A stretch of 36,833 nt of DNA from Lachnospiraceae bacterium (GTDB taxonomy: Bacteria > Bacillota > Clostridia > Lachnospirales > Lachnospiraceae), in contig CAJTIU010000042.1 of assembly GCA_910576335.1 (NCBI GenBank), positions 1 to 36,833 on the forward strand. Direction: 5' to 3'. How positions within the stretch are numbered: the stretch's first letter is position 1; every line of letters starts with the position of its first letter. The position numbers and the translations under genes were made by a program. Below the pieces are notes generated by a model. That model saw only the letters and a program-made list of their open reading frames with translations. It had not been told where the DNA came from and ran no database searches. This document shows positions 29,299-36,536 of this stretch, piece by piece.

Positions 29299-30444
29299 TT
29301 ACGATTTTCCTACGACCGGCAATGACAACTCAAAACAGGTAAAACCATCCTCACTTCGGGCGGTAATCTGCCCGTGATGAAGTTCAACGATCTCCTTTGC
29401 AATGGCAAGTCCCAGACCGGCTCCGCCCGTTGCAGAGCTTCGTGATACATCCAGGCGGTAAAACTGCTCAAATATTCTTTCTAACCGTTCCTGCGGGATG
29501 GTATTTCCCTCATTCATGACTTTGATTGAAACATGATCTTCTATCTGCTCTGCAGCTATTTTAATGCTCGTGTCTGCGTTACAATAGCTGACAGCGTTTC
29601 GCAGCAGGTTATCAAATACACGCTGCATTTTATTTGCATCGCATGAAATAAACATATCCGGCTGCATTTCAAATTCCAGTTTCAGGTTCTTTTCGGCCAG
29701 CATCGGTTTAAACTCATATGCCAACTGTTCCAGCATCCTCGTCAGATTGATTTTACTGTATATAAGCGTTATATTGGAAAGGTTGAACCGCGTGATCTCA
29801 AAAAATTCGTTAATCAGATCCTCAAGGCGCTCTGCCTTATCCAGCGATATAGATAAATACCGTTCCCGGAGCTCATCGGAAATCTGGCCCTCATCCCTTA
29901 ATAGTGTCAAATAACCGATCACCGATGAAAGCGGCGTTTTTAAGTCATGGGCCAGATACATAACAAGGTCGTTTTTCCGTTGCTCCGCAAGCTCGGCATC
30001 CGTTTTTCTTTTCGTCAGGGTATGCCGTATGGAATTGATCTTTCTTTCTGTTGAAGCCAGCTCTGCCGGCAGAGCAATATCGTGGGCATCTTCATTCACA
30101 AGAGAATCAATGCCACGGTTAATCTCCTTGAAGTATTTTGAAACATTGCCCACAAATATACGAAAAACCACAAAAAACACGCCCAAAATCGCCAGCAGGA
30201 AAAGCCAGATTTCATACCTCTTGAAGGTTTTCAGGTAGACGACTGCGGCCTCATCACGGTCGTGGTAAATAAAATGCTCTAAAATATAAACTACGGCATT
30301 TGCAAAATTGTCTTTTAAAATAAACAGATAAACACCTGCTATAACCAGAAGGGAACATACCATCATCAGCAGCATCTTCATGAATAATCTGTTTTCAAAA
30401 AGCAAATAGTCATTTTCAAAATTTGTTTTCTTTCTATTTTTCAA
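29299..30444 (-). CDS. vanS: VanS-type sensor histidine kinase
   Basis: A 381-residue membrane kinase, matching VanS(D) length. Two membrane segments (about 22-43 and 78-97) flank a short extracytoplasmic loop of roughly 35 residues. The phospho-acceptor is His166 (LAHDLKTPLSSVIGYL), the N box NKMQRVFDNLLRNAVSYC, the NEGNTIP segment and the G2 box GGAGLGLAIAKEIVELH. It starts at TTG inside the vanR stop region (11-bp overlap). No frameshift is seen, although inactivating vanS mutations are common in VanD-type enterococci (known). It controls VanR phosphorylation in response to glycopeptides. Confidence 0.92.
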   Translation of the reverse strand: MKNRKKTNFENDYLLFENRLFMKMLLMMVCSLLVIAGVYLFILKDNFANAVVYILEHFIYHDRDEAAVVYLKTFKRYEIWLFLLAILGVFFVVFRIFVGNVSKYFKEINRGIDSLVNEDAHDIALPAELASTERKINSIRHTLTKRKTDAELAEQRKNDLVMYLAHDLKTPLSSVIGYLTLLRDEGQISDELRERYLSISLDKAERLEDLINEFFEITRFNLSNITLIYSKINLTRMLEQLAYEFKPMLAEKNLKLEFEMQPDMFISCDANKMQRVFDNLLRNAVSYCNADTSIKIAAEQIEDHVSIKVMNEGNTIPQERLERIFEQFYRLDVSRSSATGGAGLGLAIAKEIVELHHGQITARSEDGFTCFELSLPVVGKS

Positions 30445-31132
30445 TGGTATATCCCACTCCCCACACAGTTTTTATGAATTTCGGGTTTTTTGCCCGTTCT
30501 TTCATTTTTTCTCTGAGCCGGCCGATATGGGCCATAACAGTATTATTGTTATCCATGTATTTTTCTCCCCATACCGCTTCAAATAATTCCTCCGTTGAGA
30601 CAACCTTCCCCTGGTTCTCACACAGATACCAGAGAATCGAAAACTCCGTCGGCGTCAGCTGAAGCTCTTTTCCAAACAAGATACATTTATGGCTTTTCTT
30701 ACTGATTGTCATTCCTCTTATATCATACTCGCTGCATTCATCCTCCTGCTTGATCTGCGGCTGTCTGTATCTCATATACTGCCTTAACTGCGCTTTCACG
30801 CGTGCAACCACTTCCAGTGGGTTGAACGGCTTCGTGATATAGTCATCCGCAACGGACAGCCCCATGATTTTATCCCCATCTTCTACTTTTGCTGTCAGCA
30901 TAATCACAGGAAAATAAAATTTCTCCCGGATTTTCTGGCAAATTTGAAAGCCATCAATATCCGGGAGCATAATATCTAATATGGCAAAATCTAAGTGGGT
31001 AGACTCAATGCACCTTAACGCATCCGTACCATTGTAAAATTTATAAACGGTATATCCATCGTTTTTCAGATAGACTTCAACCAAATCTGCCAACTCTTTT
31101 TCGTCATCCACCACTAAAATTTTTTCATTCAT
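30434..31132 (-). CDS. vanR: VanR-type response regulator
   Basis: A 232-residue OmpR/PhoB-family regulator. The receiver domain has acidic pocket Asp9/Asp10, phospho-acceptor Asp53 (ILDIMLPD) and Lys of DYITKPF. The C-terminal winged helix runs QLTPTEFSILWYLCENQGKVVSTEELFEAVWGEKY through NTVMAHIGRLREKMKE to VWGVGYTIEK. The segment GLSVADDY is one residue shorter than the usual GLxxGADDY. Phosphorylated VanR would activate its own promoter and the vanYHD promoter. Downstream vanS overlaps it. A promoter with an 11-bp inverted repeat lies upstream. Confidence 0.92.
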   Translation of the reverse strand: MNEKILVVDDEKELADLVEVYLKNDGYTVYKFYNGTDALRCIESTHLDFAILDIMLPDIDGFQICQKIREKFYFPVIMLTAKVEDGDKIMGLSVADDYITKPFNPLEVVARVKAQLRQYMRYRQPQIKQEDECSEYDIRGMTISKKSHKCILFGKELQLTPTEFSILWYLCENQGKVVSTEELFEAVWGEKYMDNNNTVMAHIGRLREKMKERAKNPKFIKTVWGVGYTIEK

Positions 31133-31191
31133 TGCATTGCTCCTTCCTACACAAACTATCTATCTTTATTATGTACCAAAACGCTGTTACA

Positions 31192-31247
31192 ATATCAGCA
31201 TAATGATGGATAATCGTCAAGACAACGCATTCCTAATCTTGACGATT
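31192..31247 (-). promoter_or_regulatory. vanR promoter/operator
   Basis: On the minus strand TTGACG (31220-31215), 17 bp, TGATAT (31197-31192) forms a promoter. Its -35 box lies in one arm of a perfect 11-bp inverted repeat AATCGTCAAGA (31212-31222) / TCTTGACGATT (31237-31247). The repeat is a good candidate site for VanR or the upstream winged-helix protein. Confidence 0.6.
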
Positions 31248-31325
31248 CCTTACATTAAGCGAAACAGATAGATATAGCAGCTACACCTTAGATGTATCCA
31301 ACTGTCATCTGATTCCATAGTCATA

Positions 31326-31769
31326 TTACGGCACTTCAAATTTATATCCAACGCCGACAACGCTTTTGATGTAGTCCGGGGAATCCGGCGCGGTTTTCAG
31401 TTTCTTCCGCAGATTGCTTACATGGTTATTGACTGCCTTGCGAGAGTAATAAGAATGATCCTCATTCCAGACCAATTCCATAATCAGCTCATAGGTAAAT
31501 ACCCGCTTCGGGTGCGTAATTAGCAAAGCAAGGATGTCAAATTCCTTAGCGGTTAATTCAATTACCTGTCCGCCCATACATACAAGCCGCTGCTCCTGGC
31601 AGAAATATAAATCCCCCATGCGGATCTCTGTAAAAGGTTCCTCAATGGCTGCCTGCACCCTATAAGTTTCGGGAATATCACATGGGCTGTCGGCCGGATT
31701 ATTCTGTTGCCCTTTTAAAGCAAGAAGATAATTTACTAACTCCTGCCTCTGACGGGTATTTAACAGCAC
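31326..31769 (-). CDS. winged-helix (OmpR/PhoB C-terminal type) regulator, copy 2
   Basis: A 147-residue paralogue of the protein at 16983-17426, in the same orientation, again with a Trans_reg_C winged helix and no receiver domain. The conservative start is GTG at 31769, the site of the ATG in copy 1. Upstream, about 20 codons (KLAVFDISESGGKIAEKLL) are conserved and connect through GGGAAAT to an ATG at 31831 behind GGAGG. Its place directly before vanR, with a promoter between them, suggests it may influence vanRS expression, but that is inference. Confidence 0.8.
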   Translation of the reverse strand: MLLNTRQRQELVNYLLALKGQQNNPADSPCDIPETYRVQAAIEEPFTEIRMGDLYFCQEQRLVCMGGQVIELTAKEFDILALLITHPKRVFTYELIMELVWNEDHSYYSRKAVNNHVSNLRKKLKTAPDSPDYIKSVVGVGYKFEVP

Positions 31770-31806
31770 AAGCAGTTTTTCTGCAATTTTACCGCCCGAT
31801 TCAGAT

Positions 31807-31831
31807 ATATCAAATACAGCTAATTTCCCAT
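31807..31831 (-). promoter_or_regulatory. ATG with slippery GGGAAAT and immediate stop, copy 2
   Basis: Read on the minus strand, GGAGGGGGTGATAAC precedes ATG-GGA-AAT-TAG at 31831. The string from ATG through the next 28 bases equals that of copy 1, although the sequence just upstream differs. A -1 slip at GGGAAAT would fuse the start to the conserved upstream part of the winged-helix frame. Confidence 0.45.
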
Positions 31832-31939
31832 GTTATCACCCCCTCCGTCAATGCAGGTATTCATTCTTTTATTTTGATTGAATACCAAAAGTTTTCTGTT
31901 TCTAAAACAAGTATAACAAACATAACCTGAAATCCTGTG

Positions 31940-32839
31940 TCATGTTTTATATTTTTTTAGAATGGAGCATACTTTCTCTTTTATCCCATCTCGGATATGC
32001 GCCGGGGAAAGCACCTCGACATGCTCTCCAAAAGTAAGCAGATAATGATAAATGACCTCATGGTCTGGTAAATTTGCGGTTACATATAGATTATTTTCTT
32101 CGTCTGTTGTAATGGCATCAGAAAACTCGTCATGTACGCGAAAGGCAACCTGCGGGGAGAATTTCAAAGTTACAGAAACGCTATTGTAATGAGGCATTTC
32201 CATCTTTTCCTTTGGTAAGTCTGACATGTCCATTATGAATGTTTCGGCAGAAGTTACCAAGTCTTGTATACGCGTCAACTTGAAAAAACGGTAGTCATTT
32301 CTTAACAGACAGAATCCATACAAATACCAGTCTTTACCCTTGAAAACCAACTTAATCGGTTTCACAGAGCGTGATAGATACTGACCGTCACTACCAAAAT
32401 AAGAAAAGGTGATGATTCTTCTGTCAAAAATCGCTTTTTTTACCTCGGCAAATATCTGATCCGCCTTATTTTTATTCCAGTCTGAAAAATCAACTTCTAT
32501 CCAATCCGTCCATTTAATTTGAAAGAGTGCTGACAATTTAGAAAGCAGTTCATCCGCATTTTCACTTTCTGTGGAAGCAATGCTCTGTAAGGCTATCAGT
32601 ATTTGTTCCTGCTCCTTTTCTGAAAATATAGACTTGTCCAGAACATAATTTTCCATCAAGAAGATACCACCGCCTTTTCCCTGAGTAGCATAAATCGGGA
32701 TTCCTGCCGCGCTAATGGTATCTAAATCTCTGTAAATGGTCCGGGTAGAAACCTCAAATTTGTTTGCCAGTTCGGGAGCCGAGGATTTTCCGTTTTCCAA
32801 TAAATAGTAAACAATTTGAAACAGCCTGTTCATCTGCAT
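31940..32839 (-). CDS. YafY-type WYL-domain transcriptional regulator
   Basis: A 299-residue regulator. It has an N-terminal HTH_11 domain (MNRLFQIVYYLLENGKSSAPELANKFEVSTRTIYRDLDTISAAGIPIYATQGKGGGIFL), a WYL domain (ITFSYFGSDGQYLSRSVKPIKLVFKGKDWYLYGFC) and a WCX extension. WYL domains bind nucleotides or small ligands (family knowledge). The start chosen is ATG at 32839 (MQMNRLF) with GGAGG upstream; a reading to 32902 adds unconserved residues. It is the last gene of a minus-strand run and is close to the DUF3788 gene. Confidence 0.9.
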   Translation of the reverse strand: MQMNRLFQIVYYLLENGKSSAPELANKFEVSTRTIYRDLDTISAAGIPIYATQGKGGGIFLMENYVLDKSIFSEKEQEQILIALQSIASTESENADELLSKLSALFQIKWTDWIEVDFSDWNKNKADQIFAEVKKAIFDRRIITFSYFGSDGQYLSRSVKPIKLVFKGKDWYLYGFCLLRNDYRFFKLTRIQDLVTSAETFIMDMSDLPKEKMEMPHYNSVSVTLKFSPQVAFRVHDEFSDAITTDEENNLYVTANLPDHEVIYHYLLTFGEHVEVLSPAHIRDGIKEKVCSILKKYKT

Positions 32840-32914
32840 ACCATACACCTCCGCCTTTATTATAACGCAAGAAACTTGACAAGTGTATGGCAAGTTAATC
32901 AATATTATTTCCTG

Positions 32915-33343
32915 TTATGACGGTATACGCTTTCTGAGATTGATGAGGCTAAATACATCATCCATAATTCCTCTATCCCTTACATCCAGCATCAACCATT
33001 TCTGTCCATTACCGATTTTCGTGTTTTTGAATACTGTCTGAACATAGTCGGAACATTGCGGCATAAGAAACTCTGCCTCCGTAAGTTCACGACTTCCTAC
33101 AACCACGAGAGCGATAAAATAGCCTTGCATCGGATAGAGCGTACAAAGAGACTTTCCACCTTTTTTATACTTAATATTCCAGCCTGCCTGCATGGAACAG
33201 CGGCTGTGTTCCATGCAGGGCTTGATCTGGTAGGCGGACTGGATACGCTCATTGAAGTCCGCCCATAACGGGCTACCTATATATTCTGTGATCTGCTCCC
33301 ACGTAGGCGGCGTTACATTTGAATAGAGCAAATTCCAATCCAT
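32915..33343 (-). CDS. DUF3788 family protein
   Basis: A 142-residue cytoplasmic protein with the DUF3788 pattern: WEQITEYIGSPLWADFNERIQ near the N-terminus, GWNIKYKKGGKSLCTLYPMQGYFIALVVVG in the middle and GQKWLMLDVRD near the end. The function is unknown; the family often lies beside regulators such as AraC and MerR/GyrI-like proteins. It starts at ATG behind AAGGAGG, 14 bp after the AraC gene, so the two are probably co-transcribed. Confidence 0.82.
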   Translation of the reverse strand: MDWNLLYSNVTPPTWEQITEYIGSPLWADFNERIQSAYQIKPCMEHSRCSMQAGWNIKYKKGGKSLCTLYPMQGYFIALVVVGSRELTEAEFLMPQCSDYVQTVFKNTKIGNGQKWLMLDVRDRGIMDDVFSLINLRKRIPS

Positions 33344-33357
33344 TCTTATTTTCCTCC

Positions 33358-34287
33358 TTAGCTTTTATTTTTCAGCGGCAGGGGCTTAACCCAAATTTCC
33401 ATACAGGCCATACCCTCCAAGCCACGATAATACTTTTCTGCCGAGAAAGGCTCCGTGGTTAAATTGTGATGGGGCAGCCATATACCAAAAAGATATTTGC
33501 TGGCCTGATCTAAAGCAACCGTTACCAAATCCTCAAAATTTTCTGCTTCGACTCTGCAAACGATGTATTCTCCTTCCGAGAGTTCTCTCTTAACAAAAAC
33601 ATCTTGCAGCCGGTCCGGAATATTTTGAACAAGGCCGCCTGCAAAATAAGTGAAAAGGTTTTGTGCAGTACCTTCCGCATGGGACATTCCCATTTCTACA
33701 GCAGTATTTAGATTGGCTGCGATTGAAGCCTTCTCCCTGTGATAACGCTTCCAAAGCTGTCCTGGCACATCTACACCTGTGCTTTCACCAACCGGTATTT
33801 GTTCAGAAATGCGAACTTCCGTTTCCAAGCCGAGGTAAATTTCCGGTTTTTCCAATGTCTTTCTCTGGATTTCCAGGACGATATTTCCTACCACTAGCGG
33901 AACCCCCTCGTCTACTAAAACATAATTCATAGAAACTTCCGGCTTGTCGAATGTGTTGAGCATTGGTAAATCCCTCCTGTAGTTTTCAGGCGTAATCCCA
34001 TACGTTTCCTTGAAAGCTCGTGTAAAATTCGCATGGCTTGAAAAACCATAGTCCAAGGCAACGTCAAGAATCCTCTGATCGGTACTTTTTAGATTTTCAA
34101 TAATCTTTGCCAAACGGCGGAGTTTCACATATTCTTGAACTGGTTTATTTACCAGCCGCTTGAACAAGCGCTGAAAATAAAAGGGGGACAGACCGACAGT
34201 ATTTGCCAGTTCTTCCGTTGAAATTTCTTTTGTCAGGTGTTCCTCGATAAAAGTCAAGGATTGTTCGATTGCTTCATATGCGTGCAT
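33358..34287 (-). CDS. AraC-family regulator with GyrI-like effector-binding domain
   Basis: A 309-residue protein with an N-terminal AraC/XylS DNA-binding domain (two helix-turn-helices, residues about 8-105; STEELANTVGLSPFYFQRLFKRLVNKPVQEYVKLRRL and DVALDYGFSSHANFTRAFKETYGITPENYR). The C-terminal GyrI-like/AraC_E_bind domain (about 150-305) is of the type that binds drugs and other hydrophobic ligands. This order matches the Rob/BmrR-like small-molecule sensors. It starts at ATG behind AGGAGG. It is probably the regulator of the DUF3788 and WYL genes downstream. Confidence 0.9.
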   Translation of the reverse strand: MHAYEAIEQSLTFIEEHLTKEISTEELANTVGLSPFYFQRLFKRLVNKPVQEYVKLRRLAKIIENLKSTDQRILDVALDYGFSSHANFTRAFKETYGITPENYRRDLPMLNTFDKPEVSMNYVLVDEGVPLVVGNIVLEIQRKTLEKPEIYLGLETEVRISEQIPVGESTGVDVPGQLWKRYHREKASIAANLNTAVEMGMSHAEGTAQNLFTYFAGGLVQNIPDRLQDVFVKRELSEGEYIVCRVEAENFEDLVTVALDQASKYLFGIWLPHHNLTTEPFSAEKYYRGLEGMACMEIWVKPLPLKNKS

Positions 34288-34326
34288 TGCGGCACCTCCT
34301 ATATTTGATGTTCAAATTATATCATT

Positions 34327-34562
34327 TTATTTTTTGCCGGGCTTTTCACGCAATGCGCTTTTTGATCTGGAAAATGTAGCCTGTGATAAGTGAACCGGCG
34401 CTTTGTCAACAGTCCCACTTTGTCCCAAAGTAGCCTTAATCAACTTTTTATCCTGTGCGGGGGATTTCTCCACTTTTCGGCCTCAGCCTGCGGAGCAGGC
34501 CGGGTTGGGGCATCCTTGCCCATACCGGGGATCACGGACTGTTCCGGCTGGGGTGCTGGAAT
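34327..34562 (-). pseudogene. C-terminal relic of a mobile-element protein
   Basis: On the minus strand two frames give a continuous, coding-like C-terminus: IPAPQPEQSVIPGMGKDAPT (then RPAPQAEAEK), and after loss of one A, KVEKSPAQDKKLIKATLGQS continuing to SALREKPGKK and a TAA at 34327. The Pro/Lys-rich style is that of the tails of conjugative-element proteins, but I cannot name it. Its 5' end is cut off at the GNAT stop region (about 34560). The higher GC of this block supports a foreign origin. Confidence 0.5.
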
Positions 34563-35119
34563 TTATCCATCACCTCAATGTAATCAGTTTTTGTCATGCC
34601 ATATAAATAATAATCGCAGTAGATGTTTACCATTTTCCCCTCACGAATAAGCCCTTCACGCTTGAAGCCCGCTTTTTCAAGAGTTTTGAATGACGCAATG
34701 TTACAGATGTGAACATCAGCCCAAAGACGCTGCAATTCTGTTTCTTCAAAGCAGAAGATAGCTACTCTCGCCAACGCTTCTGTCATAAGTCGGTTGCCTT
34801 GATAGGCAGGCGAAAGGCGAAATGCTACTTTTGCCATGCGGTCATTTTCAATGAGATACACCCACATATCCCCGATGACTTTATAATCTTGTTTGTGAAC
34901 AATACCCCAATGAAAACTTTTTGTGGGTTTCTCCGACTTTTGAAAAAGCAATTCCGGGTTTAAGTCACTTTTCCCGGGGCGTTTTCCCCAATACTGATAA
35001 ATGGAACTGTCACCCAACCATTCTTTCAAATCTGAAACATCTTCTTTTCGCAGAGGGCGTAGGATAAGTTGATCCGTTTCAAGAACAGGCTTATTCTGCG
35101 CATAATCCTGTAATTTCAT
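34532..35119 (-). CDS. GNAT-family N-acetyltransferase (RimJ/RimL type)
   Basis: A 195-residue acetyltransferase with the RimJ/RimL-like start LETDQLILRPLRKEDVSDLKEWLGD, the strand pair FHWGIVHKQDYKVIGDMWVYL, the acetyl-CoA loop LSPAYQGNRLMTEALARVAIFCF and the C-terminal NIASFKTLEKAGFKREGLIRE. It transfers acetyl groups from acetyl-CoA to an unknown amine. The start is ATG at 35119 (MKLQDYA) behind GGGGGTGG; the longer reading to 35302 overlaps trmO. The last residues HPSRNSP may come from fusion with the adjoining relic. Confidence 0.88.
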   Translation of the reverse strand: MKLQDYAQNKPVLETDQLILRPLRKEDVSDLKEWLGDSSIYQYWGKRPGKSDLNPELLFQKSEKPTKSFHWGIVHKQDYKVIGDMWVYLIENDRMAKVAFRLSPAYQGNRLMTEALARVAIFCFEETELQRLWADVHICNIASFKTLEKAGFKREGLIREGKMVNIYCDYYLYGMTKTDYIEVMDKFQHPSRNSP

Positions 35120-35132
35120 AAGCCACCCCCTC

Positions 35133-35606
35133 TTAAAATTTGAATACCTGTCCCCAATCAAAATAGCCGGACGCTTCTGTGCTTTTCGGCCATTCGCTGC
35201 ACCATGCGGGAACACCGGGTGTTTCAACCCTGTCAAAACCCGGAGTGTACGGCTTGATGTCAAGTACGGGCGTATTGTCATTTGCGTCAATGAATGTAAC
35301 ACGAATCATGCCGTTGGTGAAATCAATGTTAATAATTTCAGACGCTGTTAATGCAATAGGGTTCGGACGCGCAGGAGATCGTGTCGCAAATACACCCATG
35401 ATTTCGGGTGCGCCTTTATAGGGCTGTTCTGTCTGTAATTCATTCCGGTCTGCGCCGTTGTCGCAATCGCTGAACCACCAAAGAACATTGATGTGGCTGA
35501 AGCCTTCTAAGGCTTGCAGTCCGGGAATGTACTCTGGCTCTAACTGAATAAATGTGCCGTTTTCATCATTTTTTACTTTACCAATGGCTTTTAATTGATA
35601 GGTCAT
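35133..35606 (-). CDS. trmO: TrmO-type tRNA (t6A37) methyltransferase
   Basis: A 157-residue TsaA-domain protein with LEPEYIPGLQALEGFSHINVLWWFSD, GVFATRSPARPNPIALTASEI and LDIKPYTPGFD, the family's core motifs. TrmO adds a methyl group to t6A at position 37 of some tRNAs using S-adenosylmethionine (known for the E. coli protein). It is shorter than E. coli TrmO because it lacks the C-terminal extension, as is common in Firmicutes homologues. The start at 35606 follows AAGGAGG. It lies 13 bp from the GNAT gene, so both are probably one unit. Confidence 0.85.
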   Translation of the reverse strand: MTYQLKAIGKVKNDENGTFIQLEPEYIPGLQALEGFSHINVLWWFSDCDNGADRNELQTEQPYKGAPEIMGVFATRSPARPNPIALTASEIINIDFTNGMIRVTFIDANDNTPVLDIKPYTPGFDRVETPGVPAWCSEWPKSTEASGYFDWGQVFKF

Positions 35607-35723
35607 ATTTTTCCTCCTTGCTTTGTTGGTAAATCCAGTATAATACCTCACATCATGTGAGATGCAACAGGGAAAAATAAAAAATGCCCTGCATTTTCAC
35701 AGGACATTTCAAAGTTTACCCAA

Positions 35724-36536
35724 TCATGTGTATTCCAGCGGTATTTGAAGCTCAATCAAATATTTTTCAGGGTTATTCTCATTCCACGGACCTCTATGCA
35801 CGATCTGACGCATCGGGTTAGACATTTTGTATTTGCTGTTTGTCTGCAACCATTCGGCAAAGGCAAGGTAAGCGCCTTTTATATTTGCAAAATCGCCATA
35901 GACCATTGTGCAAGCCATGTACGGGACTGGTTCTGTCATGTGGAAACAAAATGGCCTTTTTGCCTTTCCCATTTTCTTTACAGGGGCGCATAGCTCAATA
36001 TAAACATCTGTCTCTCGAAATTCTGTATCGTGATAAATGGAAAATGTATTGCCCGTTATTTCGATTTTTTGTGCTTCTGTAAAAGTAGAAAGTTCTTTCC
36101 ATAAGTCGCCCTCGAAATAGTAATTCGGTACAATTTTCCGCAAGGATAGCACCTGATACGCCGGGATTGACTTAACGGATATGTTATAGTGCAGTTCTCC
36201 TTTACCACCCTGTATTTCACTTTTTGTAAGTTCGATCTTCCGAAGTTTTTCTTGTTCGGCCTGTATTGCATTTTCTATCTCTATGCGCTTTTTGTCGAGC
36301 TGCGCAAGAAGTGATTGCTCGTCCATCGTCAGGGCAAGCGCAATTTCCGAAACATTCAGTCCACTATCCCGCAAATACAGAATCTTATTTAGACGCGGTA
36401 TTTGCTTTACTGAATACAGTCGGTGTCCCGTCCACTTGTCAACCTCTGCCGGTGTCAGAAGTCCTACCTCGTCATAGTAGCGAAGCATACGAATAGATAT
36501 CTGCGCCAACTTTGAGAATTCCCCTATCCTAAACAT
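35724..36536 (-). CDS. MerR-family regulator with GyrI-like ligand-binding domain
   Basis: A 270-residue BmrR-like regulator. It has an N-terminal MerR winged helix (FRIGEFSKLAQISIRMLRYYDEVGLLTPAEVDKWTGHRLYS), a coiled coil (about 75-115) and a C-terminal GyrI-like domain (about 120-268) for multidrug or hydrophobic ligands, with YIELCAPVKK and EKYLIELQIPLEYT as domain landmarks. The start at 36536 (MFRIGEF) follows GGTGGTG; an extension to 36557 is less likely. It may control the trmO/GNAT unit downstream, but no operator is evident. Confidence 0.9.
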   Translation of the reverse strand: MFRIGEFSKLAQISIRMLRYYDEVGLLTPAEVDKWTGHRLYSVKQIPRLNKILYLRDSGLNVSEIALALTMDEQSLLAQLDKKRIEIENAIQAEQEKLRKIELTKSEIQGGKGELHYNISVKSIPAYQVLSLRKIVPNYYFEGDLWKELSTFTEAQKIEITGNTFSIYHDTEFRETDVYIELCAPVKKMGKAKRPFCFHMTEPVPYMACTMVYGDFANIKGAYLAFAEWLQTNSKYKMSNPMRQIVHRGPWNENNPEKYLIELQIPLEYT

